Assembly: GCA_020631735.1 (NCBI GenBank)
Contig: CM036231.1
Coordinates: forward strand, 4,119,831-4,183,830
DNA: 64,000 bases
Reading direction: 5' to 3'
Source of the DNA: Saccharum officinarum
Taxonomy: Eukaryota; Streptophyta; Magnoliopsida; Poales; Poaceae
Positions 13,201 to 26,000 of the stretch are shown here, one piece after another. A model generated the notes under the pieces. The model ran no database searches. It had not been told where the DNA came from and saw nothing but the letters and a program-made list of their open reading frames with translations. A program made the translations under genes and the position numbers. Numbering within the stretch: position 1 is the stretch's first letter; each line of letters begins with the position of its first letter.

Positions 13201-14279
13201 ATTTGGAGCATCACAGAATTATTTATGAATTTCACAATCAAAACTAATTAGGAAAGCTTATTTAACAAGATTAAATCAAAACTTCAGAAAAACAGTAAAC
13301 AACTAGCATGTTTAATATTTTTATTAATTAGGGCATATCATTACCAGATTAACACAACTGGAATCACTATTTTTGCACATGCATAGCTCAAGATATGCAA
13401 TTACCAAGATTTAAGCATTTCTAAAAAGCACTTACCAAGATAAATTTTTACTGCACAAAAACATACAAAAAATAGTACATATTCTAAATCTAACATGCAA
13501 AGCACTTCATAACAAAACTAGCAAAATTAGAACCACTCAAATTGGATCTACCAACATGAGTTATGGAATTTCAAAGTTGCACCAGATCTGGAAATAACAA
13601 TAAAAGAAAAACTCAAAACCACTCTAACCAGGCCGGCCACTGCTCGGCCCACGACATGACCTGGCCCGTGACCACATCCGGCCCAAGGCAAAAACAGGGG
13701 AGGGGTGGTCGCCGGCAAAAGTTCGCCGCCGGTGGCATCTCCGGCGAGGAGGATGGCACCAACGCGTTCCTCACGCTAATCCGCATCGGGTGAGGTGTTT
13801 TGGTAGCCCTAGGGTTAGCCGGAGAAGACACATCGCCGGTAATGGCGGCTGGCGGAGCTCCGGTTATGGTGCGCCGGCGTATCGGCCGGTAGAGACTTGA
13901 TTGACTAGGGTAAAGCTCCCTCCGACTACGGTGAACGCAAAACAAGCACAAGGTGGGGACGATGGGGCCCCGACGATAGCCGGCCACGGAGAGCTCATTC
14001 TCCAGTGAAATCACGGCGGCGCGGAAGACCGGTTCCACTCCGGCGAGGTCACCAAGGACCCGACGGCAGTGCCTACGGCTAAGACTAAACTCCAACACCA
14101 CCGAGCAAACATCAAAAGGGAGGAAGAAGACGTGAGCCGCACGACGGCGAGGTTCCTACGGCGGCGGTCATGGCGGACCGAGCGTCGTCGAGGAACAAGG
14201 GGGCGATTTGCCCTCTACCCTTGCATGCATGCATTGACACGACGATGAAGAGGTAGAGGAGGCTCAGGCGAAACTGTAT
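10266..14279 (-). repeat. LTR-B (truncated by assembly gap)
   Basis: Corresponds to LTR-A 280-4308, then runs into N. Relative to LTR-A it has a net loss of several bases, mostly single-base drops in short runs (for example near 11109, 12506, 12939, 13552 and 13677). These change the frames in the GC-rich block and create an apparent 162-codon minus-strand frame at 14101-13613 that is split in LTR-A and LTR-D. I regard that frame as an indel artefact. Confidence 0.8.
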
Positions 14280-14379
14280 NNNNNNNNNNNNNNNNNNNNN
14301 NNNNNNNNNNNNNNNNNNNNNNNNNNNNNNNNNNNNNNNNNNNNNNNNNNNNNNNNNNNNNNNNNNNNNNNNNNNNNNN
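14280..14379. other. Assembly gap, 100 N
   Basis: Exactly 100 N, the usual placeholder for a gap of unknown size. The left flank ends at the equivalent of LTR-A 4308 and the right flank begins at the equivalent of 7393. If unit 2 were complete, about 3.08 kb would be missing: the rest of LTR-B, the polypurine tract and the first third of the internal region. Confidence 0.98.
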
Positions 14380-17239
14380 CACTAGATGTCGTTCGTCAAT
14401 ACTGGGACAATTAAGTAAAGTCACTTGTCTACCACTCTTTGTAGTCCATTAACGTTTATGTCGGTGACCTGTTCTTCAAGGTTATCCTCTTAGCAACTTC
14501 AGAAGGAAATTTTACTACTTTTAGTTCAATATAAGGGTCTTTTCATAAGATATGGGAAAACAACAAGGAAGAAGGTCACATGAGAATAAACGTTGATGTT
14601 GTTCCGCAATGGATCATGACTAGAAACCACGATACCAGTGCGTGCGGAGCAGAACAACCTTGTGTGTGCACCCACAGGAGGCTCTCGGTTTCGTCGCGGC
14701 ACCATTAGTTGCTACTCACAACACCATTACTGAACATGCACCCAATGAAGAATTTCAAATGGCATAGATTGGGTTGATAAGGTAGATGCATGAATTTTGC
14801 AAGCACACGATTTTAGAGGCCATAGCATGGATACATTGCGTCACACTAGCTAACCTTTAGGAGAGGTAACCGAAAGGTCCAACAATGATTTAGTTAAGGG
14901 TCTTACAACTTGGCATCAAACAACTATAGCCAAAAGGAAGAGTTGAAAGAAACTATCTGGCTAGTAGATCAAACAAAGGTATTCACATGCGGTTGCAGGA
15001 CAATCATGGTATAACACAAAAAATATTTAATGGTTCAGACTTGGGCTCATAAGAAAAAGAACCTAATTGGGGATGACGCTAAGAGATCGTTTCGCGTAAC
15101 TCGAGTATTGCTCTAAGATAAAGCTACTCGACACTCGTATACTTACCGAAACAATCGAAGTGACAACTATGACACTAATTAACTAACAAGCATACATACA
15201 AACATCATAGTCAAGCATTGGAGAGATCCAATCCAATTAGCTTAAGCAACCACTACTAAGCATCAGGCTCACCCAAACAAACATTCATCTAAAGCAGAAC
15301 TAACTATGAGTTTAGCCTAAGACAAACGCTAGCTAAGGTGGCTACTTAGCATGGGCACAGAACATGGACAGCAACATAGTAGTTAATCGTTTCGACCATA
15401 GCTGAGGTTGTGACATCCCATAAAGGTGATCCTAGACTTCTAGAAAGCTTAGAAAGATGGCTACACATTAGTTATTCATACAAAAGCTAAATCATAGGTT
15501 AGCATGGTCAAACATGCTGAAGTTTCAGATCTGTACAATATGGACAGAAAACTGACAAGAACTTCAAAATTGCATAACTGGAGTTCTAGGGGTCCAACAA
15601 GGCTGAGCCTTAACTTTATGTAAAGCTATTAAGTTGTCTATAACTTTCTTATTATCATATTAGATGATTCTATATTAACAAGGCCAGACAAGACAAAGAA
15701 GACATCTCTGCCCAGATTTGGACAGATTCTGTCATTCCACTTTACAAGCTCATAAGTAGAGATTTAGACCACCCCAATTGGTGCTATAGGACAATTTGGA
15801 AAGCTTAGAAAAAGTACTACACTTATTCTATTATCTCCAAGACATGATTCCATATGCACACAGGTCAAATAAAGCAAACATTCAGATTTGTTCTGACATG
15901 AGCAGATTCTGACAACAAACTTCTAAATTTATAACTCTCAAACCATAAGACCTAGGGTCATAAAATTTTTGGACAAGCTAGATAAGTAAGTTAGCTACAA
16001 CTTTGGTATTCTCTATAACTACAGAAAACACCATTATGATCATAAAAGCATCACTACAACAGAAACTGCTCTAGCAGCCAACGTTTAATAAGCAAAACAA
16101 AGTTTGCCTTTGTTCTACTTAACAAGAGAGCATACAAACATATCATCCTAGTGGCTCTAAACATTGTTACCCTAGACCAACACCAATTTAATTCATTCAC
16201 GAGAATCAATTTACTTAAGTGAGGTCTAAAACATTTTAAAAAACTTGTATGACAGCATATCCACCACTTGGCTAAACTAGAGGGCATCTATAGGTCAAGC
16301 ATGTAACCACAATTATTTCTAACAAAACTAAGCACACACTTTTCTCAAGCAACATGGAACAAGACATTTTTGTTTTACTTTACTCAAGAAAGATAGTGTA
16401 ACACATTGATCACAAGTTACACACTATAGAACAAGGGTGAGAAGAGTATAGCCATGCATAATGCAACAATCATGAAGATGCATGCTTCGTCCTATTCGTC
16501 CTCACAAGATTACCAACTAAGGTGGCGATCACGTTCTATGTCGATGCATAACACACATTCTCTCGATATATAGCTAGTCGATAGCTACATTTGACTTAAG
16601 CATTCGTGGTTAGCGTACCTACAGAAAATTTTCATTGCAGCCCAACAATTCCCCAATATATTGCACACAATGAAAACAGGAAAGTAAAATTCTAAGTACT
16701 CCCATATACACATATACCCCGTATATATACATGTAGCACCAAAACTACCCAAATCATTCGATCACCCACAATTAAGTACCTTCATATAAACATGTGTGTA
16801 ACATGTAAATAATCCAGTAACCAAAACTAACTCTCCCCTAGACCGTAGTTTGTATAGTCATGCTCTCACAACTCACACTTACCTGAGCGTAGATGCGACG
16901 TTGCATAAAAGTAAACTAGCAACATATATGGCTATTTCATATATGAAGGCTACCTCTAATCTAACACACCGGTAGCATAGTGTGGGAGAGTCATCACACA
17001 TACATACCTTGGCTTGGACGTAGATGCAAAATTAAAACCCAAGTTAGTACTTATATAAGCCACCTAATAATCCTTATATGGGCATAAGGAAATTGACCAC
17101 TGGCATACTTAGGTTTAGAATTCAGTTTTCACAAACCTATATATAGCTATAAGTTGAAAAAAATTAATTTATAAAATAAATCCTTTGTTTTAAATACACA
17201 TATGACCAGTTTAATGTTGAATCTTGCTCCGATACCAGC
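14380..17239 (-). mobile_element. Internal region 2 (partial)
   Basis: Matches internal 1 from 7393 to 10265. Between about 14,430 and 16,300 it carries many one-base gains and losses compared with both internal 1 and internal 3, clustered next to the gap; beyond about 16.3 kb it is nearly clean. The apparent 77-codon minus frame at 16287-16054 arises from such indels. No coding content. Confidence 0.8.
17226..17237 (-). promoter_or_regulatory. Primer-binding site, second copy
   Basis: Same TGGTATCGGAGC motif on the minus strand, two bases from the start of LTR-C. Confidence 0.78.
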
Positions 17240-19062
17240 TGTAACGGAACCGTCCAAATTATAAGAGCACAAGTACAAAAACAATCACCGAAATGATCAA
17301 ATTCTCGCACTTGAGCCCATATAACTCCGGTAGTCCAATGAAATCACGAGGGATTTCAAACCAACCAACATACAAGCCAAGATCGTAGTGATTCAACATA
17401 ACAAGTCACATGTTACAACCATTTCACAAGTAATTCAATATACATCGGAGTTTAACAAAGTTATTACAACTTAAGTTCAAAAGTAGCGGAAGCAAAGTAA
17501 TTTGAAACAAATATTAATCTTATTTCAAATACATGCCAGTACTAAGGTCGACTTCCAACAAAAGCATTAGAGAGAGGATAACTCAGAAGAATCATGCCCG
17601 TGATCACACTCCGCCTCTACGGCAGGAGCCAACCAACTCTTGCAGCCGCCATGATACATCATAACCTGCAACAAGTGGGGATAAAACCCTGAGTACGAGA
17701 AGGTACTCAGCTAGACTTACCCGTCAGAAACCAGAAATAAGGTGACACCAAGGATCATGCAAGGCTGATATAAAGTAGGCTAGCTTGACCACATTTTGCA
17801 TAAAAGCTTATTATGGATAAGTAATCATTAATGCTTAAGCATCAAGTTAATTATCATTAACCTGTCATCTATATTAGAACCTGTACTAGAGCACTCACTT
17901 TATTAGGAGCAAACAATATTAACAGTAGTAAACAAGGCAAGCATCATGTCACTCTACACATACATATGCACTTCACTTTGCTTAACTGGAATATTACACA
18001 AACCATCATGCTAAAGCAAGGAGATACACTAAGCATGACTCAAGTTTCACAAGACATCTGGGATAATAACTTGACCATAACATAGGTATAATCCTACTTA
18101 GCAATACATGAAGCAAAGCAAAGTGAAGCCTAAACTAAACTTAGAACTTATCAATTTCAGGACTGCAAACATCAGCTGATAAACAAATGCATAACTGGAG
18201 ATCTATAAATCCAAATGACTTGAAAGAAGACATTATGGAAAGCTTATAAAATTCTCTACATTTCATCTAATATCATCACAGCATGATTTACAAGTTAAAC
18301 AAGTCGAAATTACAAAGTTCCAGAATCTGTTCCTAACAAACAGAGAGCAACTATTTCTGATCTCCAACATGAAACATGCATAACTCATAAACTACTTGGC
18401 CAAATGCCACCAAATTTTAACAGTAGCTAGATACATGAATTATCTACAACTTTGTTATAAACCACAAAGCACGAAAACATCATTAGCATTGTGTAAATAA
18501 CAACAATATCAATTCTATCCAGAATTGGCAGATTCACTAAAAATAAATATTTGGTGATGTGGCAGAAACATAATTGAGCCAAGACAAGTTTACTAAACTA
18601 TTACACATATCAAGTGAACATCAGAAAGTGTGGTGCCATCACCTAAATAAATTCTTTATTACGCTTTACTAATTTATTTAGATGGAAAGGGTGATTAAAG
18701 CAATATATATTAAAACTACTCAAACAAATCTACAAAAATTACAGTAGCAAGTATATGCTTCAAATAGACTACTGTCAAATCTTCATGCCATTTGAACATA
18801 TATAGCAACCTCTAAAGAAAAGGCAAAATGCTATCGCAATACACCATGTGAGAGCAAATTAAATCTAAAACTCCATATTTTCTATGAACACATGGCCATA
18901 GTATGAATCAACATGATAGAGCAACATCATACTAAGGTAATGGAACAACATTTTCTATTTTAGCATTTATATATTATTTATAAGCTATTTATTAAGCCAT
19001 CAACAAGCTAAATCAATAACTTGATCATATAGTAAGAAATGACCATGAAATTTATACCACAG
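17240..19062 (-). repeat. LTR-C (internally deleted and truncated)
   Basis: Positions 17240-17923 align to LTR-A 280-963 without net indels. The next bases correspond to LTR-A 2044 onward, a clean loss of about 1,080 bp. It then follows LTR-A to about 3181, where it stops and joins internal-region sequence. The missing part includes the GC-rich block, the LTR start and the polypurine tract, so this unit lacks a functional 3' LTR terminus. Confidence 0.85.
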
Positions 19063-22000
19063 CTATAAGTTAGTGAATGTGATAGCTGACTCTGTTGGCT
19101 TTCTATTTCTGCCAACAGCTATCTAAAAGATTCTTTTATCCAAAGACAACAGTCATCTAGGTTGAAGCAGATGCAACGTCATGGGTAAGAACACTTTTAA
19201 GATCACAAAGATCAGTGAGTATTATCAATTATTGTCAAGGAAAGATGTAGCGAGGCCTTAAGGACAACAAAAGTTGTAAATATTCACTAAACCGCAGGGA
19301 GTAGTCTACCACCAAGCGATTGAGTAAAATTTTCCTTTGTGACTTAGTTGCACTGTAAGTTGAGTTGACTTGTAATGTAGCAACTTTGTCAGGCCAACTT
19401 TCACCTTGAGGCTTCCCTTTTAGGATCAAACAGCAGCTCTAAGATGGGAAATCTGTTGTTTGACACTTTTCAAATTGCTTTTGATTCGCGATGGCATACA
19501 TTGATTTGCAGAAACCAAGGCTGCTCGTACATTAGGGATACGAGAAAGCAAAAGCAAATGAAAGAGTGTAAACTAGTATCTGTGAGACCTCAAAAGGGTC
19601 ATCCAACAGCAGATCTCGACTATTAAATTACATATCAATTCGAGGATGCACACACTTTGAACTTGCGGGTTACTTTTGCAAGGCAAAACACATACTTTCT
19701 ATACTTCTTCACCTTAGCTGTTAGAACATCTTGCACTATCTGTGTGATTGTCCAAGATGGAATTGACTTGATCACAATGGCTCCGGAAGATAGAGTATCA
19801 CTCAAGTTGTTGGCTAGTTGATTAACTTCTTGTTGGTTATTGCTCTGTAAGACATAGCCTTCATAGCTACCAAAGAGTCGTTACCTAGCTGGAGATTAAC
19901 CTTCCTATTGGTAACTAATTAGTTGTCTCTCAACACTAAAAAGTTCCAAATCTTCATTCTTGATCACAATAATTGCGGTTGATACAAAGCAGATGGTTGC
20001 CATTGAAGTCAGCAGATAAGGAGTCACACCAGAGATGGTTGATTTCGACGGTATGGCCATTATGCATACAAAGGTTGAAACTTGCATATTGTACGATTGA
20101 GTCTTATCCAACGGATGACTTGTCCAATATTAAGTGTTGTGTCCTTTTTATCCAACAGGGATGAGATATTTTGCTCACTAGATGTCGTTCGTCAATACTG
20201 GGACAATTAAGCAAAGTCACTTGTCTACCACCTCTTGTAGTCCATTAACGTTTATGTCGGTGACCTGTTCTTCAAAGGTTATCCTCTTAGCAACTTCAGA
20301 AGGAAATTTTACTACTTTTAGTTCAATATAAGGGTCTTTTCATAAGATATGGGAAAACAACCAAGGAAGAAGGTCACGTGAGAATAACACGTTGATGTTG
20401 TTCCGCAATGGATCATGACTAGAAACCACGATACCAGCGCGTGCCGAGCAGCACAACCTTGTGTGTGCACCCACAGGAGGCTCTCGGTTTCGTCGCGGCA
20501 CCATTAGTTGCTACTCACAACACCATTACTGAACATGCACCCAATGAAGAATTTCAAATGGCATAGATTGGGTTGATAAGGTAGATGCATGAATTTGCAA
20601 GCACACGATTTAGAGGCCATAGCATGGATACATTGCGTCACACTAGCTAACCTTTAGGAGAGGTAACCGAAAGGTCCAACAATGATTTAGTTAAGGGTCT
20701 TACAACTTGGCATCAAACAACTATAGCCAAAAGGAAGAGTTGAAGAGAAACTATCTTGGCTAGTAGATCAAACAAAGGTATTCACATGCGGTTGCAGGAC
20801 AATCATGGTATACACAAATATTTAATGGTTCAGACTTGGGCTCATAAGGAAAAGAACCTAATTGGGGATGACGCTAAGAGATCGTTTCGCGTAACTCGAG
20901 TATTGCTCTAAGATAAAGCTACTCGACACTCGTATACTTACCGAAGACAATCGGAGTGACAACTATGACACTAATTAACTAACAAGCATACATACAAACA
21001 TCATAGTCAAGCATTGGAGAGATCCAATCCAATTAGCTTAAGCAACCACTACTAAGCATCAGGCTCACCCACAACAAACATTCATCTAAAGCAAGAACTA
21101 ACTATGAGTTTAGCCTAAGACAAACGCTAGCTAAGGTGGCTACTTAGCATGGGCACAGAACATGGACAGCAACATAGTAGTTAATCGTTTCGACCATAGC
21201 TGAGGTTGTAGACATCCCATAAAGGTGATCCTAGACTTTCTAGAAAGCTTAGAAAGATGGCTACACATTAGTTATTCATACCAAAAGCTAAATCATAGGT
21301 TAGCATGGTCAAACATGCTGAAGTTTCAGATCTGTACCAATATGGATAGAAAACTGACAAGAACTTCAAAATTGCATAACTGGAGTTCTAGGGGTCCAAC
21401 AAGGCTGAGCCTTAACTTTATGTAAAGCTTATTAAGTTGTCTATAACTTTCTTATTATCATATTAAGATGATTCTATATCTAACAAGGCCAGACAAGACA
21501 AAGAAGACATCTCTGCCCAGATTTGGACAGATTCTGTCATTCCACTTTACAAGCTCATAAGTAGAGATTTAGACCACCCCAATTGGTGCTATAGGACAAT
21601 TTGGAAAGCTTAGAAAAAGTACTACACTTATTCTATTATCTCCAAGACATGATTCCATATGCACACAGGTCAAATAAAGCAAACATTCAGATTTGTTCTG
21701 AACATGAGCAGATTCTGACAACAAACTTCTAAAATTTATAACTCTCAAACCATAAGACCTAGGGTCATAAAATTTTTGGACAAGCTAGATAAGTAAGTTA
21801 GCTACAACTTTGGTATTCTCTATAACTACAGAAAACACCATTATGATCATAAAAGCATCACTACAACAGAAACCGCTCTAGCAGCCAACGTTTAATAAGC
21901 AAAACAAAGTTTGCCTTTGTTCTACTTAACAAGAGAGCATACAAACATATCATCCTAGTGGCTCTAAACATTGTTACCCTAGACCAACACCAATTTAATT

Positions 22001-23049
22001 CATTCACGAGAATCCAATTTACTTAAGTGAGGTCTAAAACATTTTAAAAAACTTGTATGACAGCATATCCACCACTTGGCTAAACTAGAGGGCATCTATA
22101 GGTTCAAGCATGTAACCACAATTATTTCTAACAAAACTAAGCACACACTTTTCTCAAGCAACATGGAACAAGACATTTTTGTTTTACTTTACTCAAGAAA
22201 GATAGTGTAACACATTGAGCACAAGTTACACACTATAGAACAAGGGTGAGAAGAGTATAGCCATGCATAATGCAACAATCATGAAGATGCATGCTTCGTC
22301 CTATTCGTCCTCACAAGATTACCAACCTAAGGTGGCGATCACGTTCTATGTCGATGGCATAACACGCATTCTCTCGATATATAGCTAGTCGATAGCTACA
22401 TTTGACTTAAGCATTCGTGGTTAGCGTACCTACAGAAAATTTTCATTGCAGCCCAACAATTCCCCAATATATTGCACACAATGAAAACAGGAAAGTAAAA
22501 TTCTAAGTACTCCCATATACATATACCCCGTATATATACATGTAGCACCAAAACTACCCAAATCATTCGATCACCCACAATTAAGTACCTTCATATAAAC
22601 ATGTGTGTAACATGTAAATAATCCAGTAACCAAAACTAACTCTCCCCTAGACCGTAGTTTGTATAGTCATGCTCTCACAACTCACACTTACCTGAGCGTA
22701 GATGCGACGTTGCATAAAAGTAAACTAGCAACATATATGGCTATTTCATATATGAAGGCTACCTCTAATCTAACACACCGGTAGCATAGTGTGGGAGAGT
22801 CATCACACATACATACCTTGGCTTGGACGTAGATGCAAAATTAAAACCCCAAGTTAGTACTTATATAAGCCACCTAATAATCCTTATATGGGCATAAGGA
22901 AATTGACCACTGGCATACTTAGGTTTAGAATTCAGTTTTCACAAACCTATATATAGCTATAAGTTGAAAAAAATTAATTTATAAAATAAATCCTTTGTTT
23001 TAAATACACATATGACCAGTTTAATGTTGAATCTTGCTCCGATACCAGC
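19063..23049 (-). mobile_element. Internal region 3 (5' part deleted at junction)
   Basis: After six bases of unmatched filler (CTATAA, 19063-19068) the sequence continues as internal 1 from about 6286 to the primer site. The junction removes about 3.1 kb of LTR plus internal sequence. The remainder is nearly identical to internal 1. It is non-coding. Confidence 0.82.
23036..23047 (-). promoter_or_regulatory. Primer-binding site, third copy
   Basis: TGGTATCGGAGC on the minus strand, two bases from LTR-D. It marks LTR-D as the 5' LTR of unit 3. Confidence 0.78.
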
Positions 23050-26000
23050 TGTAACGGAACCGTCCAAATTATAAGAGCACAAGTACAAAAACAATCACCG
23101 AAATGATCAAATTCTCGCACTTGAGCCCATATAACTCCGGTAGTCCAATGAAATCACGAGGGATTTCAAACCAACCAACATACAAGCCAAGATCGTAGTG
23201 ATTCAACATAACAAGTCACATGTTACAACCATTTCACAAGTAATTCAATATACATCGGAGTTTAACAAAGTTATTACAACTTAAGTTCAAAAGTAGCGGA
23301 AGCAAAGTAATTTGAAACAAATATTAATCTTATTTCAAATACATGCCAGTACTAAGGTCGACTTCCAACAAAAGCATTAGAGAGAGGATAACTCAGAAGA
23401 ATCATGCCCGTGATCACACTCCGCCTCTACGGCAGGAGCCAACCAACTCTTGCAGCCGCCATGATACATCATAACCTGCAACAAGTGGGGATAAAACCCT
23501 GAGTACGAGAAGGTACTCAGCTAGACTTACCCGTCAGAAACCAGAAATAAGGTGACACCAAGGATCATGCAAGGCTGATATAAAGTAGGCTAGCTTGACC
23601 ACATTTTGCATAAAAGCTTATTATGGATAAGTAATCATTAATGCTTAAGCATCAAGTTAATTATCATTAACCTGTCATCTATATTAGAACCTGTACTAGA
23701 GCACTCACTTTATTAGGAGCAAACAATATTAACCATAGCGGGTATAAATTGAGGCAACCTTTCTATCGTGATCCAATTAACCATCCGTTCAATTTAATGG
23801 AATCTACGTTGCCGCTGCTCAAGTCAAGTGCTCACTAACCGGGAGCGACGGCGATTCGAATCGAATTCCTATCCAGCTGGAGGGGTATTTCTAACACTCA
23901 CCGCGCAGGCCCCTGCCAGGGTCGCACAAGCCACCTTTTCATATGATTCAGGAATCGCGGGTCCGAATGATGTCGCGACCCCAAGGGCGACACTCTGCCA
24001 GGTGATAGGGACTCTAACCCCCCCTTGGTCTCACGCCAATGTCCCCAAGCACATCCTTTCTCTCCTCCAAGAAGCAACCTACCATTCGATTCCCGGCCTG
24101 AATCACATTACTCGGCTTCGCGGTCGGAACGACTTATCCGGCCAACTAAGTGTTAGACTGCGTTCAACATGACTCAAGGACGTACAGCGAATCGGTCCTT
24201 AAACGACTCAGACGGGGATAGATTCACACCCAAGACCTCCATGCCTTGTCGCTTCACTATCATCATCCCGCCCGGTCTTATTTTATTTTATTAACACATG
24301 GTTCCTTTCCACGATAGCAAATATAGCCAACCGTGCCATATATGAATATCCCTATATCTCGCAGGTGACAGGAAATCACCTGACTTCTACCGCTTAAAGC
24401 AGGGCTAAGCATCTACTCGATCCTAATCTATGTAGGATTCAAGGATTCATATATCTGGACAAGGAATGATATAATGCAGCAAGGGTTTCCAACCAACTCC
24501 TATCACTTAATGCAACAATACTTATAACATATATAGAATTAATTGCTTTAAAGATAGGAGGCTTATAATGCTCCGGGGCTTGCCTGGAATCCAACTCAAG
24601 TCAGTGTTTGTCAGATGATACTCGCTTGGCGAGCATCCCCCATTCCAGCACTTGTCCCAACCTTCCATCTTCAAGATAGGTTCACCAAACACCATCTTCA
24701 GGCTTGGGTCCTCATCTCGTCCTTCACGTGGTACATCTAGCGTACCTAAATGAGATGCAAATGCGAGTGCATGAATATGGAATACATGGAAATGCAATAG
24801 ATGATGCATCACATGTAGTAAACAAGGCAAGCATCATGTCACTCTACACATACATATGCACTTCACTTTGCTTAACTGGAATATTACACAAACCATCATG
24901 CTAAAGCAAGGAGATACACTAAGCATGACTCAAGTTTCACAAGACATCTGGGATAATAACTTGACCATAACATAGGTATAATCCTACTTAGCAATACATG
25001 AAGCAAAGCAAAGTGAAGCCTAAACTAAACTTAGAACTTATCAATTTCAGGACTGCAAACATCAGCTGATAAACAAATGCATAACTGGAGATCTATAAAT
25101 CCAAATGACTTGAAAGAAGACATTATGGAAAGCTTATAAAATTCTCTACATTTCATCTAATATCATCACAGCATGATTTACAAGTTAAACAAGTCGAAAT
25201 TACAAAGTTCCAGAATCTGTTCCTAACAAACAGAGAGCAACTATTTCTGATCTCCAACATGAAACATGCATAACTCATAAACTACTTGGCCAAATGCCAC
25301 CAAATTTTAACAGTAGCTAGATACATGAATTATCTACAACTTTGTTATAAACCACAAAGCACGAAAACATCATTAGCATTGTGTAAATAACAACAATATC
25401 AATTCTATCCAGAATTGGCAGATTCACTAAAAATAAATATTTGGTGATGTGGCAGAAACATAATTGAGCCAAGACAAGTTTACTAAACTATTACACATAT
25501 CAAGTGAACATCAGAAAGTGTGGTGCCATCACCTAAATAAATTCTTTATTACGCTTTACTAATTTATTTAGATGGAAAGGGTGATTAAAGCAATATATAT
25601 TAAAACTACTCAAACAAATCTACAAAAATTACAGTAGCAAGTATATGCTTCAAATAGACTACTGTCAAATCTTCATGCCATTTGAACATATATAGCAACC
25701 TCTATAGAAAAGGCAAAATGCTATCGCAATACACCATGTGAGAGCAAATTAAATCTAAAACTCCATATTTTCTATGAACACATGGCCATAGTATGAATCA
25801 ACATGATAGAGCAACATCATACTAAGGTAATGGAACAACATTTTCTATTTTAGCATTTATATATTATTTATAAGCTATTTATTAAGCCATCAACAAGCTA
25901 AATCAATAACTTGATCATATAGTAAGAAATGACCATGAAATTTATACCACAGTACATACATAGCATCACAAGGCCACCATTAAAATTTCACATCATTTGG

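Noticed and set aside
13613..14101. 162-codon minus-strand frame in LTR-B
   Set aside because: It exists only because single-base drops in this copy join frames that are separate in LTR-A and LTR-D; likely consensus error near the gap.
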